DNA from: Ch67 sp041395845
Lineage (GTDB): Bacteria > Pseudomonadota > Gammaproteobacteria > Pseudomonadales > Ketobacteraceae
Direction of reading: 5' to 3'
Assembly: GCA_041395845.1 (NCBI GenBank)
Contig: JAWKZS010000004.1
Coordinates: 1-64,000 of the forward strand
DNA: 64,000 bases
A program made the position numbers and the translations under genes. The notes under the pieces were generated by a model. It was given only the letters and a program-made list of their open reading frames with translations, made no database searches and had not been told where the DNA came from. Within the stretch, counting starts at the first letter, position 1. Each line of letters opens with the position of its first letter. Shown piece by piece: positions 27,982-36,412 of the stretch.

Positions 27982-29169
27982 ATGAACAGATTTGACGATA
28001 TCCGTCCCTTCCGGGACGACGAAGTTCCTGCAGTCATTGAGCGCCTGCAGAACAGTGACGCACTGATTCACATCCTGATCCAGTTGCAGTATCCCGTCGT
28101 ATCCCGTTACATCGACAAGCCGTTGGTGCCGCTGGTGCGTCGCCGGATGGCGCGGGTGCTGCGCAACGTCAAAACCATTGCTGACTTTCAGCAATTAATG
28201 TTCCAGTTCGTCACTCACGTGATCGAAAAATCCATCACCGAATTCACCTGGTCGGGACTGGATCAGCTGGATGCCAACAAATCCTATTTCTTCATCAGCA
28301 ATCATCGCGACATCACCCTCGATTCCGCGCTGCTTAATTACGTGCTGATGCAGACCGGCATGCACAGCGCCGAAATCGCCATCGGCGACAATCTGCTGAC
28401 CAATCCGCTGATCGCCGACCTGATGCGGCTGAACAAAAGTTTTGTGGTGAAGCGATCCGTGCCGGGCCTGAAAGCCAAACTCGCGGCACTGACCGAACTA
28501 TCGGAATACATCACTGATTCCCGCAAGCGCGGCAATTCCATCTGGATCGCCCAGCGTGAAGGCCGTGCCAAGGATGGTTGTGATCGCACCGATGCTGCCA
28601 TCATCAAGATGCTGCATATCCACAACCGTCACCAGAAGATTCCGTTCGCTGATTCCATGCGGCAACTCAATATCGTGCCGGTGGCGATTTCCTATGAATA
28701 CGATCCCTGTGACGTGCTCAAGGCCAGCGAAATGCTGGCGCGCGCTACCGATCATTACGTAAAGCGTGAAAACGAAGACGTGGAAAGCATCCTGCGTGGC
28801 ATTGCGCTGCCCAAGGGGCGTGTGCACATTCATTTTGGTGCACCGTTGCAGGGCGAGTATCACAATGCAGATGAAGTCGCAGCGGCGCTGGATGAACAGA
28901 TCGTCGACGGTTATCAGTTGTTCCCGTCGAACATGATCGCGTTTGAACAGCTGTCACCGACCTTGCCGAAGTGGGAAGAGTTCGCCCGTCAGGCGCGTCA
29001 GATGATGCCGACCATCGATGCCGCCGAACTCGCACGTACTGCCAACGAATTTTCGGCGCGCCTGTCCAGCTATCCGCAAAAACTCCAGGAACTGATTCTG
29101 GAAATGTATGCCAACCCGCTGCTCAGCAAGTGTGAACTGCATGAGCATGGGCCGCACCAGCCAGCCTGA
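27982..29169 (+). CDS. PlsC-like glycerolipid acyltransferase
   Basis: A protein of about 395 residues. It has an acyltransferase core with SNHRDITLDSALLN near residue 105. This is a variant of the HxxxxD motif with five residues between His and the second Asp, known from glycerol acyltransferase-like proteins. The later QREGRAKDG fits the EGxR-type substrate motif. The likely role is acylation of glycerol-3-phosphate or lysophosphatidate, or a related lipid, at the inner membrane. No helices stand out. It is divergent from WS/DGAT, and the 247-bp gap between them holds no other gene that I can see. Confidence 0.75.
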   Translation: MNRFDDIRPFRDDEVPAVIERLQNSDALIHILIQLQYPVVSRYIDKPLVPLVRRRMARVLRNVKTIADFQQLMFQFVTHVIEKSITEFTWSGLDQLDANKSYFFISNHRDITLDSALLNYVLMQTGMHSAEIAIGDNLLTNPLIADLMRLNKSFVVKRSVPGLKAKLAALTELSEYITDSRKRGNSIWIAQREGRAKDGCDRTDAAIIKMLHIHNRHQKIPFADSMRQLNIVPVAISYEYDPCDVLKASEMLARATDHYVKRENEDVESILRGIALPKGRVHIHFGAPLQGEYHNADEVAAALDEQIVDGYQLFPSNMIAFEQLSPTLPKWEEFARQARQMMPTIDAAELARTANEFSARLSSYPQKLQELILEMYANPLLSKCELHEHGPHQPA

Positions 29170-29184
29170 ATCGGCACGCGGGAT

Positions 29185-29739
29185 TCACTGGGTCAGCAAT
29201 GCTGTCTTCAGCGAATCCTGTACCGGATCGTCCCCCAGCCAGATTCCGAACAATACCTGCTTGAATTCAAACTGCGGCAACACCCGCAGCAATTCGCCAT
29301 TGCGATAAAATTCGGTGCCCTTGCCCGGCACCCAGGTGAAATCAAACTGATCGCCGATCTTCACCTCGAACGTCAGCGCGTCCCACAATTCCTGCAGCAT
29401 GGGTTCATAGCGGGGGAAATCCGCACCGGCGGACTGGCGGATACCATCCTCGATGGATTCCAGCAAACGGTCGCGGGTAATGCGGGTGGAAATGATTGTC
29501 AGCCGGACTGACTGCGGTTCATCGGCCTGCACAATGCGGCGGGCATCCTGTTGCAGCGCGGGCAGATACAGCGCCGCCACATACACATCGACAAAATACT
29601 TGCTGCGCACACCGGCCCCGTTCAGTTGCAGCGCCGTGCCATTGACCTGCAGCGACTCCGGTAGCGTCACATCCTCGACCGTGCGCGCCTGGCCTGCCAA
29701 CGGCAGCAACACACACAACAATAGCAATACATTCCGCAT
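29185..29739 (-). CDS. Secreted chalcone-isomerase-like protein
   Basis: A 184-residue protein with a clear signal peptide (MRNVLLLLCVLLPLAGQA, cut before RTVED). The mature part has the chalcone-isomerase-like fold seen in Gram-negative periplasmic proteins: LQLNGAGVRSKYFVDVYVAALYLP and a C-terminal LFGIWLGDDPVQDSLKTALL. The bacterial family is thought to bind fatty acids or act as a lipid-related fold without flavonoid chemistry; the function is unknown. GGAAGGAG lies before the ATG. It is convergent with the acyltransferase gene. Confidence 0.8.
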   Translation of the reverse strand: MRNVLLLLCVLLPLAGQARTVEDVTLPESLQVNGTALQLNGAGVRSKYFVDVYVAALYLPALQQDARRIVQADEPQSVRLTIISTRITRDRLLESIEDGIRQSAGADFPRYEPMLQELWDALTFEVKIGDQFDFTWVPGKGTEFYRNGELLRVLPQFEFKQVLFGIWLGDDPVQDSLKTALLTQ

Positions 29740-29887
29740 GGCATACTCCTTCCAATAATGCCTGACCAGTCTATTAATCCTGGTGCGGCTGTCATTGTCC
29801 GGTTGGACTGCGCGGCGGGCGGATGGGTCAACCTAATAAGGGATAGCCCCTGTGATAGAATGGCGCGCAGACACAACAGGAGCGAAC

Positions 29888-31072
29888 ATGCAGGGTTTTG
29901 ACGTAATTGTGGTGGGTGGTGGCGCGGCCGGGCTGATGTGCGCCGCCATGGCGGGGCAACGGGGCAAACGCGTGGTGGTACTCGAACGTACTGCCAAAGT
30001 GGGCAAAAAGATCCTGATGTCCGGCGGCGGGCGCTGCAACTTCACCAATATGGACGTTACCCCGGCCAACTACCTGTCCGCCAACCCCCATTTCTGCAAA
30101 TCCGCCCTGTCGCGCTATACCCAATGGGATTTCATCGGTCTGGTGGCCCAGTACGGCATTCCCTATCACGAAAAGAAACTCGGCCAGCTGTTCTGCGACG
30201 ACAGCGCCCGCGACATTCTCGATCTGCTGCTGGCGGAATGCCAGAAAGGCAACGTCACCATCAAAACCAACTGCGATATCCGCCAGATTGACGGCAATGA
30301 CCGCTTCCGCCTGGACACCAGCCAGGGGCCCTATGAAGCCGATGCCGTGGTCATCGCCACTGGCGGTCTGTCTATCCCCACCATGGGCGTCACCGGCTAT
30401 GGCTACCAAGTGGCCCAGCAATTCGGCCTGAATATCCTGCCCACCCGCGCCGGCCTGGTGCCGTTTACCTTCAGCGACGCAGTGAAAGACTTGGCCAACC
30501 GTTTGAGCGGTTTGTCGCTGGATTGCGTACTCAGCAACGAACAGGCCGCTTTCCGCGAGAACATCCTGTTCACTCATCGGGGCCTGAGCGGGCCGGCGGT
30601 ACTGCAACTGTCGTCTTACTGGCGCGAAGGTGAAACTTTTCAGGCGGACCTGTTACCCGGTACTCTGGCTATCCAGTGGTTGCTGGACGCCAAAAAGCAG
30701 CAACCGAAAAGTCTGCTGCGCACCGTGCTGGTCGACACCCTGCCGCGCAAACTGGTGCTGGAACTCGAACAGCTCTGGTGGAAGGATCACGCTGAAAAGC
30801 CGTTGGCGGAATACAGCAACAAGGTGCTGGAAAGTATCGCGATTCAACTGAACGGCTGGACCCTCAAACCTGCCGGTACCGAAGGTTACCGCACCGCCGA
30901 AGTCACCCTGGGCGGTGTCGATACCGATGGACTGTCATCCAAAACCATGGAATGCAAAACCCGCTCTGGCCTGTTCTTTATCGGTGAAGTAGTGGATGTG
31001 ACGGGATGGCTGGGGGGCTACAACTTTCAGTGGGCCTGGTCGTCGGCGTATGCGGCGGCGATGGCGGTTTGA
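29888..31072 (+). CDS. HI0933/BaiN-like FAD-dependent oxidoreductase
   Basis: A 394-residue flavoprotein with the FAD fold DVIVVGGGAAGLMCAAMAG, the family hallmark KILMSGGGRCNFTN, ATGGLSIPTMG and the closing GEVVDVTGWLGGYNFQWAWSSG-like end. Members include YhiN of E. coli and BaiN, which is linked to flavin reduction of steroids in gut bacteria; the function in aerobes is unknown. ATG 29888 has ACAGGAG upstream; the frame is open a little further (29852). Confidence 0.87.
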   Translation: MQGFDVIVVGGGAAGLMCAAMAGQRGKRVVVLERTAKVGKKILMSGGGRCNFTNMDVTPANYLSANPHFCKSALSRYTQWDFIGLVAQYGIPYHEKKLGQLFCDDSARDILDLLLAECQKGNVTIKTNCDIRQIDGNDRFRLDTSQGPYEADAVVIATGGLSIPTMGVTGYGYQVAQQFGLNILPTRAGLVPFTFSDAVKDLANRLSGLSLDCVLSNEQAAFRENILFTHRGLSGPAVLQLSSYWREGETFQADLLPGTLAIQWLLDAKKQQPKSLLRTVLVDTLPRKLVLELEQLWWKDHAEKPLAEYSNKVLESIAIQLNGWTLKPAGTEGYRTAEVTLGGVDTDGLSSKTMECKTRSGLFFIGEVVDVTGWLGGYNFQWAWSSAYAAAMAV

Positions 31073-31175
31073 CGCTATCATCCGACACTTGCCGGCTATA
31101 AAGTAGTGATCCAACGTCCATTTTGCATCACACTGGGCAGCACGCAGATTGCGCAATGTGTTGGTGCAGCCAGGT

Positions 31176-31556
31176 ATGTCGAGTTCAGCAATAATTGAGA
31201 TAGAAACAAAGCGGGTCTATGAGCAGGCAGATGTCAGGGATGGTTTCAGAATCCTGGTCGATCGGCTGTGGCCACGCGGATTATCCAAACAGGATGCCAA
31301 GATTGATTTGTGGTTGAAATCCATAGCGCCATCGAATGAGCTTCGGAAGTGGTATAAACATGACCCTGAAAAATGGCCGGAATTCAAGACACGTTATTTT
31401 GCTGAGCTGGATGCAAACAACGAAGCGGCCATTGAGTTGCTGCAGCATGTTAAACGTGGCCGCGTGAGCTTTTTGTATTCGTCAAAAGAGCAGGATCTCA
31501 ACAATGCGACAGCCTTGAAAGAGTATGTGAACCGTATGCTGAAGGCAGCCCGTTAG
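31176..31556 (+). CDS. DUF488 family protein (YeaO-like)
   Basis: A 126-residue protein with the DUF488 signature RILVDRLWPRGLSKQ and WLKSIAPSNELRKWYKHDPEKW. The biochemical role is not established. It marks the beginning of the accessory region (31-45 kb) and seems to be a single gene. ATG 31176 is taken because homology (RVYEQADVRDGFRILVDR) starts soon after. Confidence 0.82.
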   Translation: MSSSAIIEIETKRVYEQADVRDGFRILVDRLWPRGLSKQDAKIDLWLKSIAPSNELRKWYKHDPEKWPEFKTRYFAELDANNEAAIELLQHVKRGRVSFLYSSKEQDLNNATALKEYVNRMLKAAR

Positions 31557-31625
31557 GTTTGGCAGGCAGTAAGGTTCCCAGGATTATCTGGGCTGTGCGT
31601 CAGATGAATTTTTCAAGGAGCAATT

Positions 31626-32039
31626 ATGTATACCGCCAGTTGTTTATGTGGAGGCGTTGCCTACGAAGTTGATGGCGAACTCGCACCGATTCAGATTTGC
31701 CATTGCTCGCAATGTCGCAGAGCGCAGGGTACGCCCTTTGTCACCAATATTCCGGTGTCAACGTCAGCGTTCAGGTTGCTGAAGGGTGGGGAGTTGCTGA
31801 ATTCGTTCGAGTCGTCACCGGGCAAGCGACGTTATTTCTGCAAGGTCTGTGGCTCGCCGATCTACAGTGCGCGGGCCGATACACCCGAGGTGATGCGAAT
31901 TCGCGCCGGCTCGCTGGAGGGTGATCTGCAAACCCGGCCTGCAGTACATATTTACTACGAATCCAGGACCAACTGGTTCGATGTGAATGATGATCTGCCA
32001 AAGCTTGCCGAGTCGTATGTTGCGAAGAAAGGATCATGA
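31626..32039 (+). CDS. GFA / CENP-V family zinc protein
   Basis: A 137-residue protein of the glutathione-dependent formaldehyde-activating family. Zinc ligands are seen as CLCGG, CHCSQCRR and CKVCGSP. Some members condense glutathione with formaldehyde, but most are uncharacterised. AAGGAG precedes the ATG. The stop overlaps the start of the next gene (ATGA), so the two are translated together. Confidence 0.87.
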   Translation: MYTASCLCGGVAYEVDGELAPIQICHCSQCRRAQGTPFVTNIPVSTSAFRLLKGGELLNSFESSPGKRRYFCKVCGSPIYSARADTPEVMRIRAGSLEGDLQTRPAVHIYYESRTNWFDVNDDLPKLAESYVAKKGS

Positions 32040-32482
32040 ACACCAAACGTATCCTCATTATTCAGGGCCATCCGGATATAGATGAGCAGCACCTGTGCCA
32101 TCAGCTTGCGCACAGCTATCACCAGGCGGCAGAGTCGGCCGGACATCAGGTGCAGTTGCTGGAAATTGGCAAGCTAGACTTTCCGGTGTTGCGCAGCCGC
32201 AAGGAATGGGAAAGCAGTGATGTCTGCGCCGATATTCAGGCAGCCCAGCGGGCGCTTAAAGGAAAGAGTACCCGGATCATTGTCACGATGGGGATGCCGG
32301 GCTGGTTTTACTATGGCGTTTATATGGCCCACTCGTTACGGTCGCTGGTGCGAAATATTCTGTCATTTACCGGCTTCGGCCCCAACCGGACCACGGTGTT
32401 TGGGCTGGCGGAAGGAATGACGGAGAAGCGTTATCAGCGCTACATGGAAAAAGTAGCCGCGCTGGGGCGCAAAGGAGTTTGA
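32036..32482 (+). CDS. Flavodoxin-like NAD(P)H oxidoreductase with an internal deletion
   Basis: A 148-residue protein of the Kef-type / MdaB family. The N-terminal part (ILIIQGHPD, then KLDFPVLRSRKEWE) and the C-terminal part (TRIIVTMGMPGWFYYG, LFTGFG-type end) both match. The usual block with the flavin-binding FPLWLG and LLKAFLEQV stretch (roughly 45-50 residues) is missing at about residue 74, in frame. Normal members are about 190-200 residues. It may therefore be inactive, or be a derived form. It overlaps the GFA gene by 4 bp. Confidence 0.7.
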   Translation: MNTKRILIIQGHPDIDEQHLCHQLAHSYHQAAESAGHQVQLLEIGKLDFPVLRSRKEWESSDVCADIQAAQRALKGKSTRIIVTMGMPGWFYYGVYMAHSLRSLVRNILSFTGFGPNRTTVFGLAEGMTEKRYQRYMEKVAALGRKGV

Positions 32483-32504
32483 ATGATTTCGACGGGTGGC
32501 CGAT

Positions 32505-33902
32505 ATGGCGGCATCAATGCGTGTCGTTAAGTGGTTAGGAGTAGCCTTTGTCGGTTTGCTTGGGCTGGTCGCGCTTATCTATTTGATTCTTTTCGCTATC
32601 AATTTTCAGGACCAACCGCCGTCTGAGTCCAGCGACCAGCTTGACGCAGTCTCGGCATCCATCCCGTCAGTTCCAGATGATCAGAATGGATATGTATATC
32701 TGCTTGGTTTTGCGGCCAAGCCGGGTGAGCAACCGGTAAATTTAGGCAAGGAGCGAATTGCCTGGGCGCAGCAGGTCGCCACATATCCACCGCCTGATGA
32801 ATATCTGGATTTTCCTGGCAATGATTACGCCTTTCGCGAGTACAATGCAGAGACTATTAATCAGCTTCTCGTAGATTGCAAAGTTGTAACACGACAATGT
32901 GCTACTGCAATCACTCAGCGACGAGAAGCGCTCACCGATTGGGTTGCGTCTCAGGAATTGTGGTTAGCGCGTTACCAGACGCTTGTTCAATACCCGGGAT
33001 GGTTCGAGTCCATTCCATTTGATCCTTTTTTACCCTTGCCGCGTTATTCTGATGTGCTGGACGCGCAACTGTTGCTGCATACCCATCTTTGGCTTAACGC
33101 AAAAAATGCAGATTCTGCTGAGGTTAAAGCGGTATTGGAAAGGGATCTGCATTTCTGGCGCACTGTGCTGGCCTCGTCCGATATTCTGATTACCAGTATG
33201 ATCGCGGTTGCAGCAATACGTAATCATTTCAGTTGGGGTAGCTTTATTCTTCAGCAACTTCCAGAGGATCGGATTTCGGCAGCAATTCCCTCGGATTGGC
33301 AACGTCCATTCAGTGCGCAGGAGCAATCTCCGCTACGCTGGATGATTGGTGAATGGAAGGCCTCCGCCCGGTTGCTACGGCGTGCAAAGGACTATGGCAG
33401 CTACCCGTTTGGCATTGGCAATCCGTCATCTTTAGGTGAGCGTTTCGTTTGGCTTTTTGCCGCGCCATTGCTGCAGCCGCAAGACAGTATCAACCGATAT
33501 GCCGATTTGCTGCTTGGCGTTGATGCGACGCTGAGCGTGCCATACACAAAGTATCCTGAAGCGGTCGAGCACGCGAAAGCTCAATGGAATCAGAGTGTTT
33601 CTGTCCCAATTCCGACCCCGTACAATCCAATCGGCCGCCTGCTGCTGGCCGATATTGATGTCAGCATGATCAACTACCATGCCCGTATTCTGGATCTTGA
33701 GGGAGTTAGGCAGCTTACGCTTGCCATCACGGATCTGCATCGTCAGTCGGTCACGCATCTGCAAGCAGGACGCATGTTGTATGAAAGTCGTTACCGAAAT
33801 CCCTACACAAATGAAGCTTTCGAGTGGGATGAGGAAAGCGGAACCGCGATTTTTCGAGGGCTTGCGACGGGCGACAGGAGTCTGTTTACGTTGGTGTTCT
33901 GA
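32505..33902 (+). CDS. Membrane-anchored protein of unknown function
   Basis: A protein of about 465 residues. An N-terminal anchor (RVVKWLGVAFVGLLGLVALIYLILFAI) is followed by a large, probably periplasmic domain rich in Trp and Tyr; I recognise no enzyme motif. FAAKPGEQP, WLARYQTL and NPYTNEAFEWDEESGTAIFRG are notable. The last segment resembles a repeated C-terminal region seen in uncharacterised proteins. The base composition is less GC-rich than the flanks, which suggests acquired DNA. GTG 32496, ATG 32505 or ATG 32517 could start it. The genes on both sides are on the same strand. Confidence 0.6.
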   Translation: MAASMRVVKWLGVAFVGLLGLVALIYLILFAINFQDQPPSESSDQLDAVSASIPSVPDDQNGYVYLLGFAAKPGEQPVNLGKERIAWAQQVATYPPPDEYLDFPGNDYAFREYNAETINQLLVDCKVVTRQCATAITQRREALTDWVASQELWLARYQTLVQYPGWFESIPFDPFLPLPRYSDVLDAQLLLHTHLWLNAKNADSAEVKAVLERDLHFWRTVLASSDILITSMIAVAAIRNHFSWGSFILQQLPEDRISAAIPSDWQRPFSAQEQSPLRWMIGEWKASARLLRRAKDYGSYPFGIGNPSSLGERFVWLFAAPLLQPQDSINRYADLLLGVDATLSVPYTKYPEAVEHAKAQWNQSVSVPIPTPYNPIGRLLLADIDVSMINYHARILDLEGVRQLTLAITDLHRQSVTHLQAGRMLYESRYRNPYTNEAFEWDEESGTAIFRGLATGDRSLFTLVF

Positions 33903-34001
33903 CATGTCTTCGCCAATATCCATAGGACTGAAAAAAATCCACCACCCCTGTCGAATCCGCCCGCACCCATTCGACTATAAGAAAAACGGAGGGCTCCATT
34001 C

Positions 34002-35186
34002 ATGTCAGATACCATTCTGTTGGGTACCCGCAAGGGTACAGTAATTGTGGAACGCATCGGGTCAGGCTGGCAGGCCCGACCCATTGTGCATGAGGGGATT
34101 CCGGTCTGTTATGCCGCCCGAGACCCCCGCGATGGCACGTTATGGGCCTGTCTCGATCATGGTCATTGGGGGCCCAAGCTGTCGCGCTCCCGTGATGCGG
34201 GTACCACCTGGGAAGATGTGCTGTCGCTGAAGTATCCAGAGGGTGCGCGCCACATCGTCCAGTACCTGCCGACGCCGGATTTCGATCCGCAGGCGCCGGT
34301 GGGCGAACCACAGTACAAGGACGCCACCGTCTACAAAATCTGGAATATTGCCTTTGGTTCGGCAGCACAGCCGGGTCGCCTGTATGCGGGCACCATTCCC
34401 GGCGGTTTGTTTGTCAGTGACGATGGTGGAGATTCCTGGTCGCTCAACCGGCCGCTGTGGAACCATGAGAGTCGTGGTGGTGATCTGTTCAGCGGTGATG
34501 CAATCAGCGAAACCCGCTGGGGCGGAACACCGGCGAGCATTGATTATGGTGTGTTTGAGCCGGGCATTCATTCCATCGTCATTGATCCGCGCAATCCCGA
34601 TCGCATGCATATTGCAGCATCGTCGGCCGGTATACTGGAAACGATCGATGGCGGAAAAAGTTGGGTAGGCCGCAACAAGGGAATGCGGGTGGATTATCTG
34701 CCAAACCCGGAAACGGAGTGGGGCCATGATCCACATTTCATTACCGCCTGTCGCGATCAACCGGATCACTTCTGGCAGCAGAATCATTTTGGTGTCTATT
34801 TCAGTAATGACGGTGCCAAGTCCTGGAACAAGGTCAGCGACCTGGAATCCGGCGTGCATTTCGGCTTTCCGATTGCGGCAGATCAACGAGATGGCAACAC
34901 GGCATGGGTGGTTCCCGCGCGGGCTGATTCCGAGCGCATGGCGATTGGTGGTGGGCTCTTCGTTGCGCGTACCAGCGACGGCGGAAAGTCCTGGCAATCG
35001 TTCCGCAAGGGTCTGCCGCAGCAGAATGCTTACGATATCGTATTACGGCATGGACTGGATGCAGCAGAGGATCGTGTGTGCTTTGGCAGCACAACTGGCA
35101 ATGTTTATCTGTCTGAAGATCGCGGCGAAAGCTGGCAATGCCTGGGCAGCAATTTTCCACCGGTCTATTCCGTACGATTCGGGTAA
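34002..35186 (+). CDS. Asp-box (BNR) beta-propeller, sialidase-like
   Basis: A 394-residue propeller protein without a signal peptide. Six Asp-box turns of the form S/TxDxGxxW can be seen: SRDAGTTW, SDDGGDSW, TIDGGKSW, SNDGAKSW, TSDGGKSW and SEDRGESW. These are shared by sialidases and many WD40/YVTN-like propellers. The RIP/arginine triad of a true sialidase was not found, so enzymatic activity is doubtful. GGAGGG lies before the ATG. A MoaD/ThiS-type gene follows after 5 bp, so the two are probably cotranscribed and functionally linked. Confidence 0.85.
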   Translation: MSDTILLGTRKGTVIVERIGSGWQARPIVHEGIPVCYAARDPRDGTLWACLDHGHWGPKLSRSRDAGTTWEDVLSLKYPEGARHIVQYLPTPDFDPQAPVGEPQYKDATVYKIWNIAFGSAAQPGRLYAGTIPGGLFVSDDGGDSWSLNRPLWNHESRGGDLFSGDAISETRWGGTPASIDYGVFEPGIHSIVIDPRNPDRMHIAASSAGILETIDGGKSWVGRNKGMRVDYLPNPETEWGHDPHFITACRDQPDHFWQQNHFGVYFSNDGAKSWNKVSDLESGVHFGFPIAADQRDGNTAWVVPARADSERMAIGGGLFVARTSDGGKSWQSFRKGLPQQNAYDIVLRHGLDAAEDRVCFGSTTGNVYLSEDRGESWQCLGSNFPPVYSVRFG

Positions 35187-35191
35187 CTGCG

Positions 35192-35470
35192 ATGCCTGAC
35201 GTCGAAATGACTTCCCATCTTTACCGATTTTTCCCGGCGTTCGAAGGCATCAGGATCAGCGTTGGCGCCGGGTCAGTCGCAGACGTGTTGCGTCAGGTGG
35301 ACGCCATGGCTGCTGGCTTCACCGATTATGTGCTGGATGAGCGCGGCGCCCTGCGACGGCATGTCAATATCAGTATCAATAACACGCTGGTAGTGGATCG
35401 AAAAACACTGTCGGATCATGTTCCTGAGGATGCGACGATTTATATCTTTCAGGCGCTTAGTGGCGGTTGA
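35192..35470 (+). CDS. MoaD/ThiS-family ubiquitin-like sulfur carrier
   Basis: A 92-residue beta-grasp protein that ends in GG (ALSGG), the C-terminus needed for adenylation and thiocarboxylation in MoaD and ThiS. VNISINNT and ATIYIFQALSGG are typical. The start at ATG 35192 follows the propeller gene by 5 bp. It is not next to moaE, moeB or thi genes, so it probably is not the housekeeping MoaD. A partner E1-like enzyme is not visible in the window. Confidence 0.8.
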   Translation: MPDVEMTSHLYRFFPAFEGIRISVGAGSVADVLRQVDAMAAGFTDYVLDERGALRRHVNISINNTLVVDRKTLSDHVPEDATIYIFQALSGG

Positions 35471-35606
35471 GTATCGGCTTAACATTTGACGCATCAGTTA
35501 AGGAAAGATGATTTCTGTGGTTTGGGGTGCTTGCCAGTTGGGCGTTGTGTATATAGTGTGATGGCAACAAATGCTTCCTCTTGTTACGCCAACAAAGGCC
35601 CTGTCT

Positions 35607-36332
35607 ATGCCTAGCCCCAACCGGATCGCCCTGCTCATCGATTGTGATAACGTCAGTCACACTGCCATCGAAGGTGTGATGGAGGAGTTGGCCAAATACG
35701 GCATGGTGAATGTGCGGCACGCCCACGGCAACTGGAATAGCCCTTCGCTTTCCGGATGGATCGAGAAGCTCCATCCCAATGCCATCCGACCGATGCAGCA
35801 GTTTGCTTATACCAAGGGCAAAAATGCCACCGATGCAGCGATGATCATTGACGCGATGGATCTGCTGTACAGCAAGAACGTTGATGCGTTTGCATTGATG
35901 ACCAGCGACAGCGACTTTACACCGCTGGTCCTGCGGCTTCTGGAAAGTGGATTCCCTGTTTATGGATTTGGGGAAAGGAAAACTCCACAGCCTTTTGTCG
36001 ATTCCTGTTCCGTGTTTATTTACACCGAAAATCTGGTGAAGCAGGCTGAAACCCCTGATGCACCCGCCAGCACTCAGAAAAAGACCCGTAATGAACTGCG
36101 TGGCGATGCAGGACTTGTCAAGTTGTTGAGGACCGCTGCAGAGCAAACGGCCGAGGACGATGGCTGGTCGAACATGAGCAAGATGGCCAGTTATATCTCG
36201 AATAACAGTTCGTTTTCGGTAATCAATTATGGCTACAAGAAAATGAGCGATCTGATTCGTGCGTCGGAGCTTTTTGAAGTCCAGATGCGTAATGACGGTT
36301 CTGTGATGTATGTGCGGGATGTCCGTAAGTGA
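35607..36332 (+). CDS. NYN-domain nuclease-like protein with C-terminal OST-HTH/LOTUS domain
   Basis: A 241-residue protein. The N-terminal NYN domain (LabA/DUF88 type) has the acidic pattern of a PIN-like nuclease: ALLIDCDNVS, KNATDAAMIIDAMDLLY and LMTSDSDFTPLVLRLLESG. After a linker, the last 80 residues (GLVKLLRTAAEQTAEDDGW...SVINYGYKKMSDLI) form an OST-HTH/LOTUS-type RNA-binding domain. RNA cleavage or processing is the family expectation. ATG 35607 lies 137 bp after the MoaD-like gene. Confidence 0.87.
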   Translation: MPSPNRIALLIDCDNVSHTAIEGVMEELAKYGMVNVRHAHGNWNSPSLSGWIEKLHPNAIRPMQQFAYTKGKNATDAAMIIDAMDLLYSKNVDAFALMTSDSDFTPLVLRLLESGFPVYGFGERKTPQPFVDSCSVFIYTENLVKQAETPDAPASTQKKTRNELRGDAGLVKLLRTAAEQTAEDDGWSNMSKMASYISNNSSFSVINYGYKKMSDLIRASELFEVQMRNDGSVMYVRDVRK

Positions 36333-36412
36333 CAGCTTTTTCAGCGCGTGCCCAAGCATAGGGAATGGCACGCCCGGCCAGTATTGCGCCGGGGCGCCAA
36401 CTGTTGTTTTCG

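Noticed and set aside
34002..35186. True sialidase activity
   Set aside because: Asp boxes are shared by many propellers; no signal peptide or arginine triad was found.
35457..36371. A 304-residue minus-strand frame opposite the NYN gene
   Set aside because: NYN and LOTUS motifs on the plus strand explain the coding signal.
36345..36382. A GCGTGCC/GGCACGC inverted repeat as terminator between the NYN and Cys-rich genes
   Set aside because: Loop of about 14 nt, stem of 7, no T run. Too weak to list.
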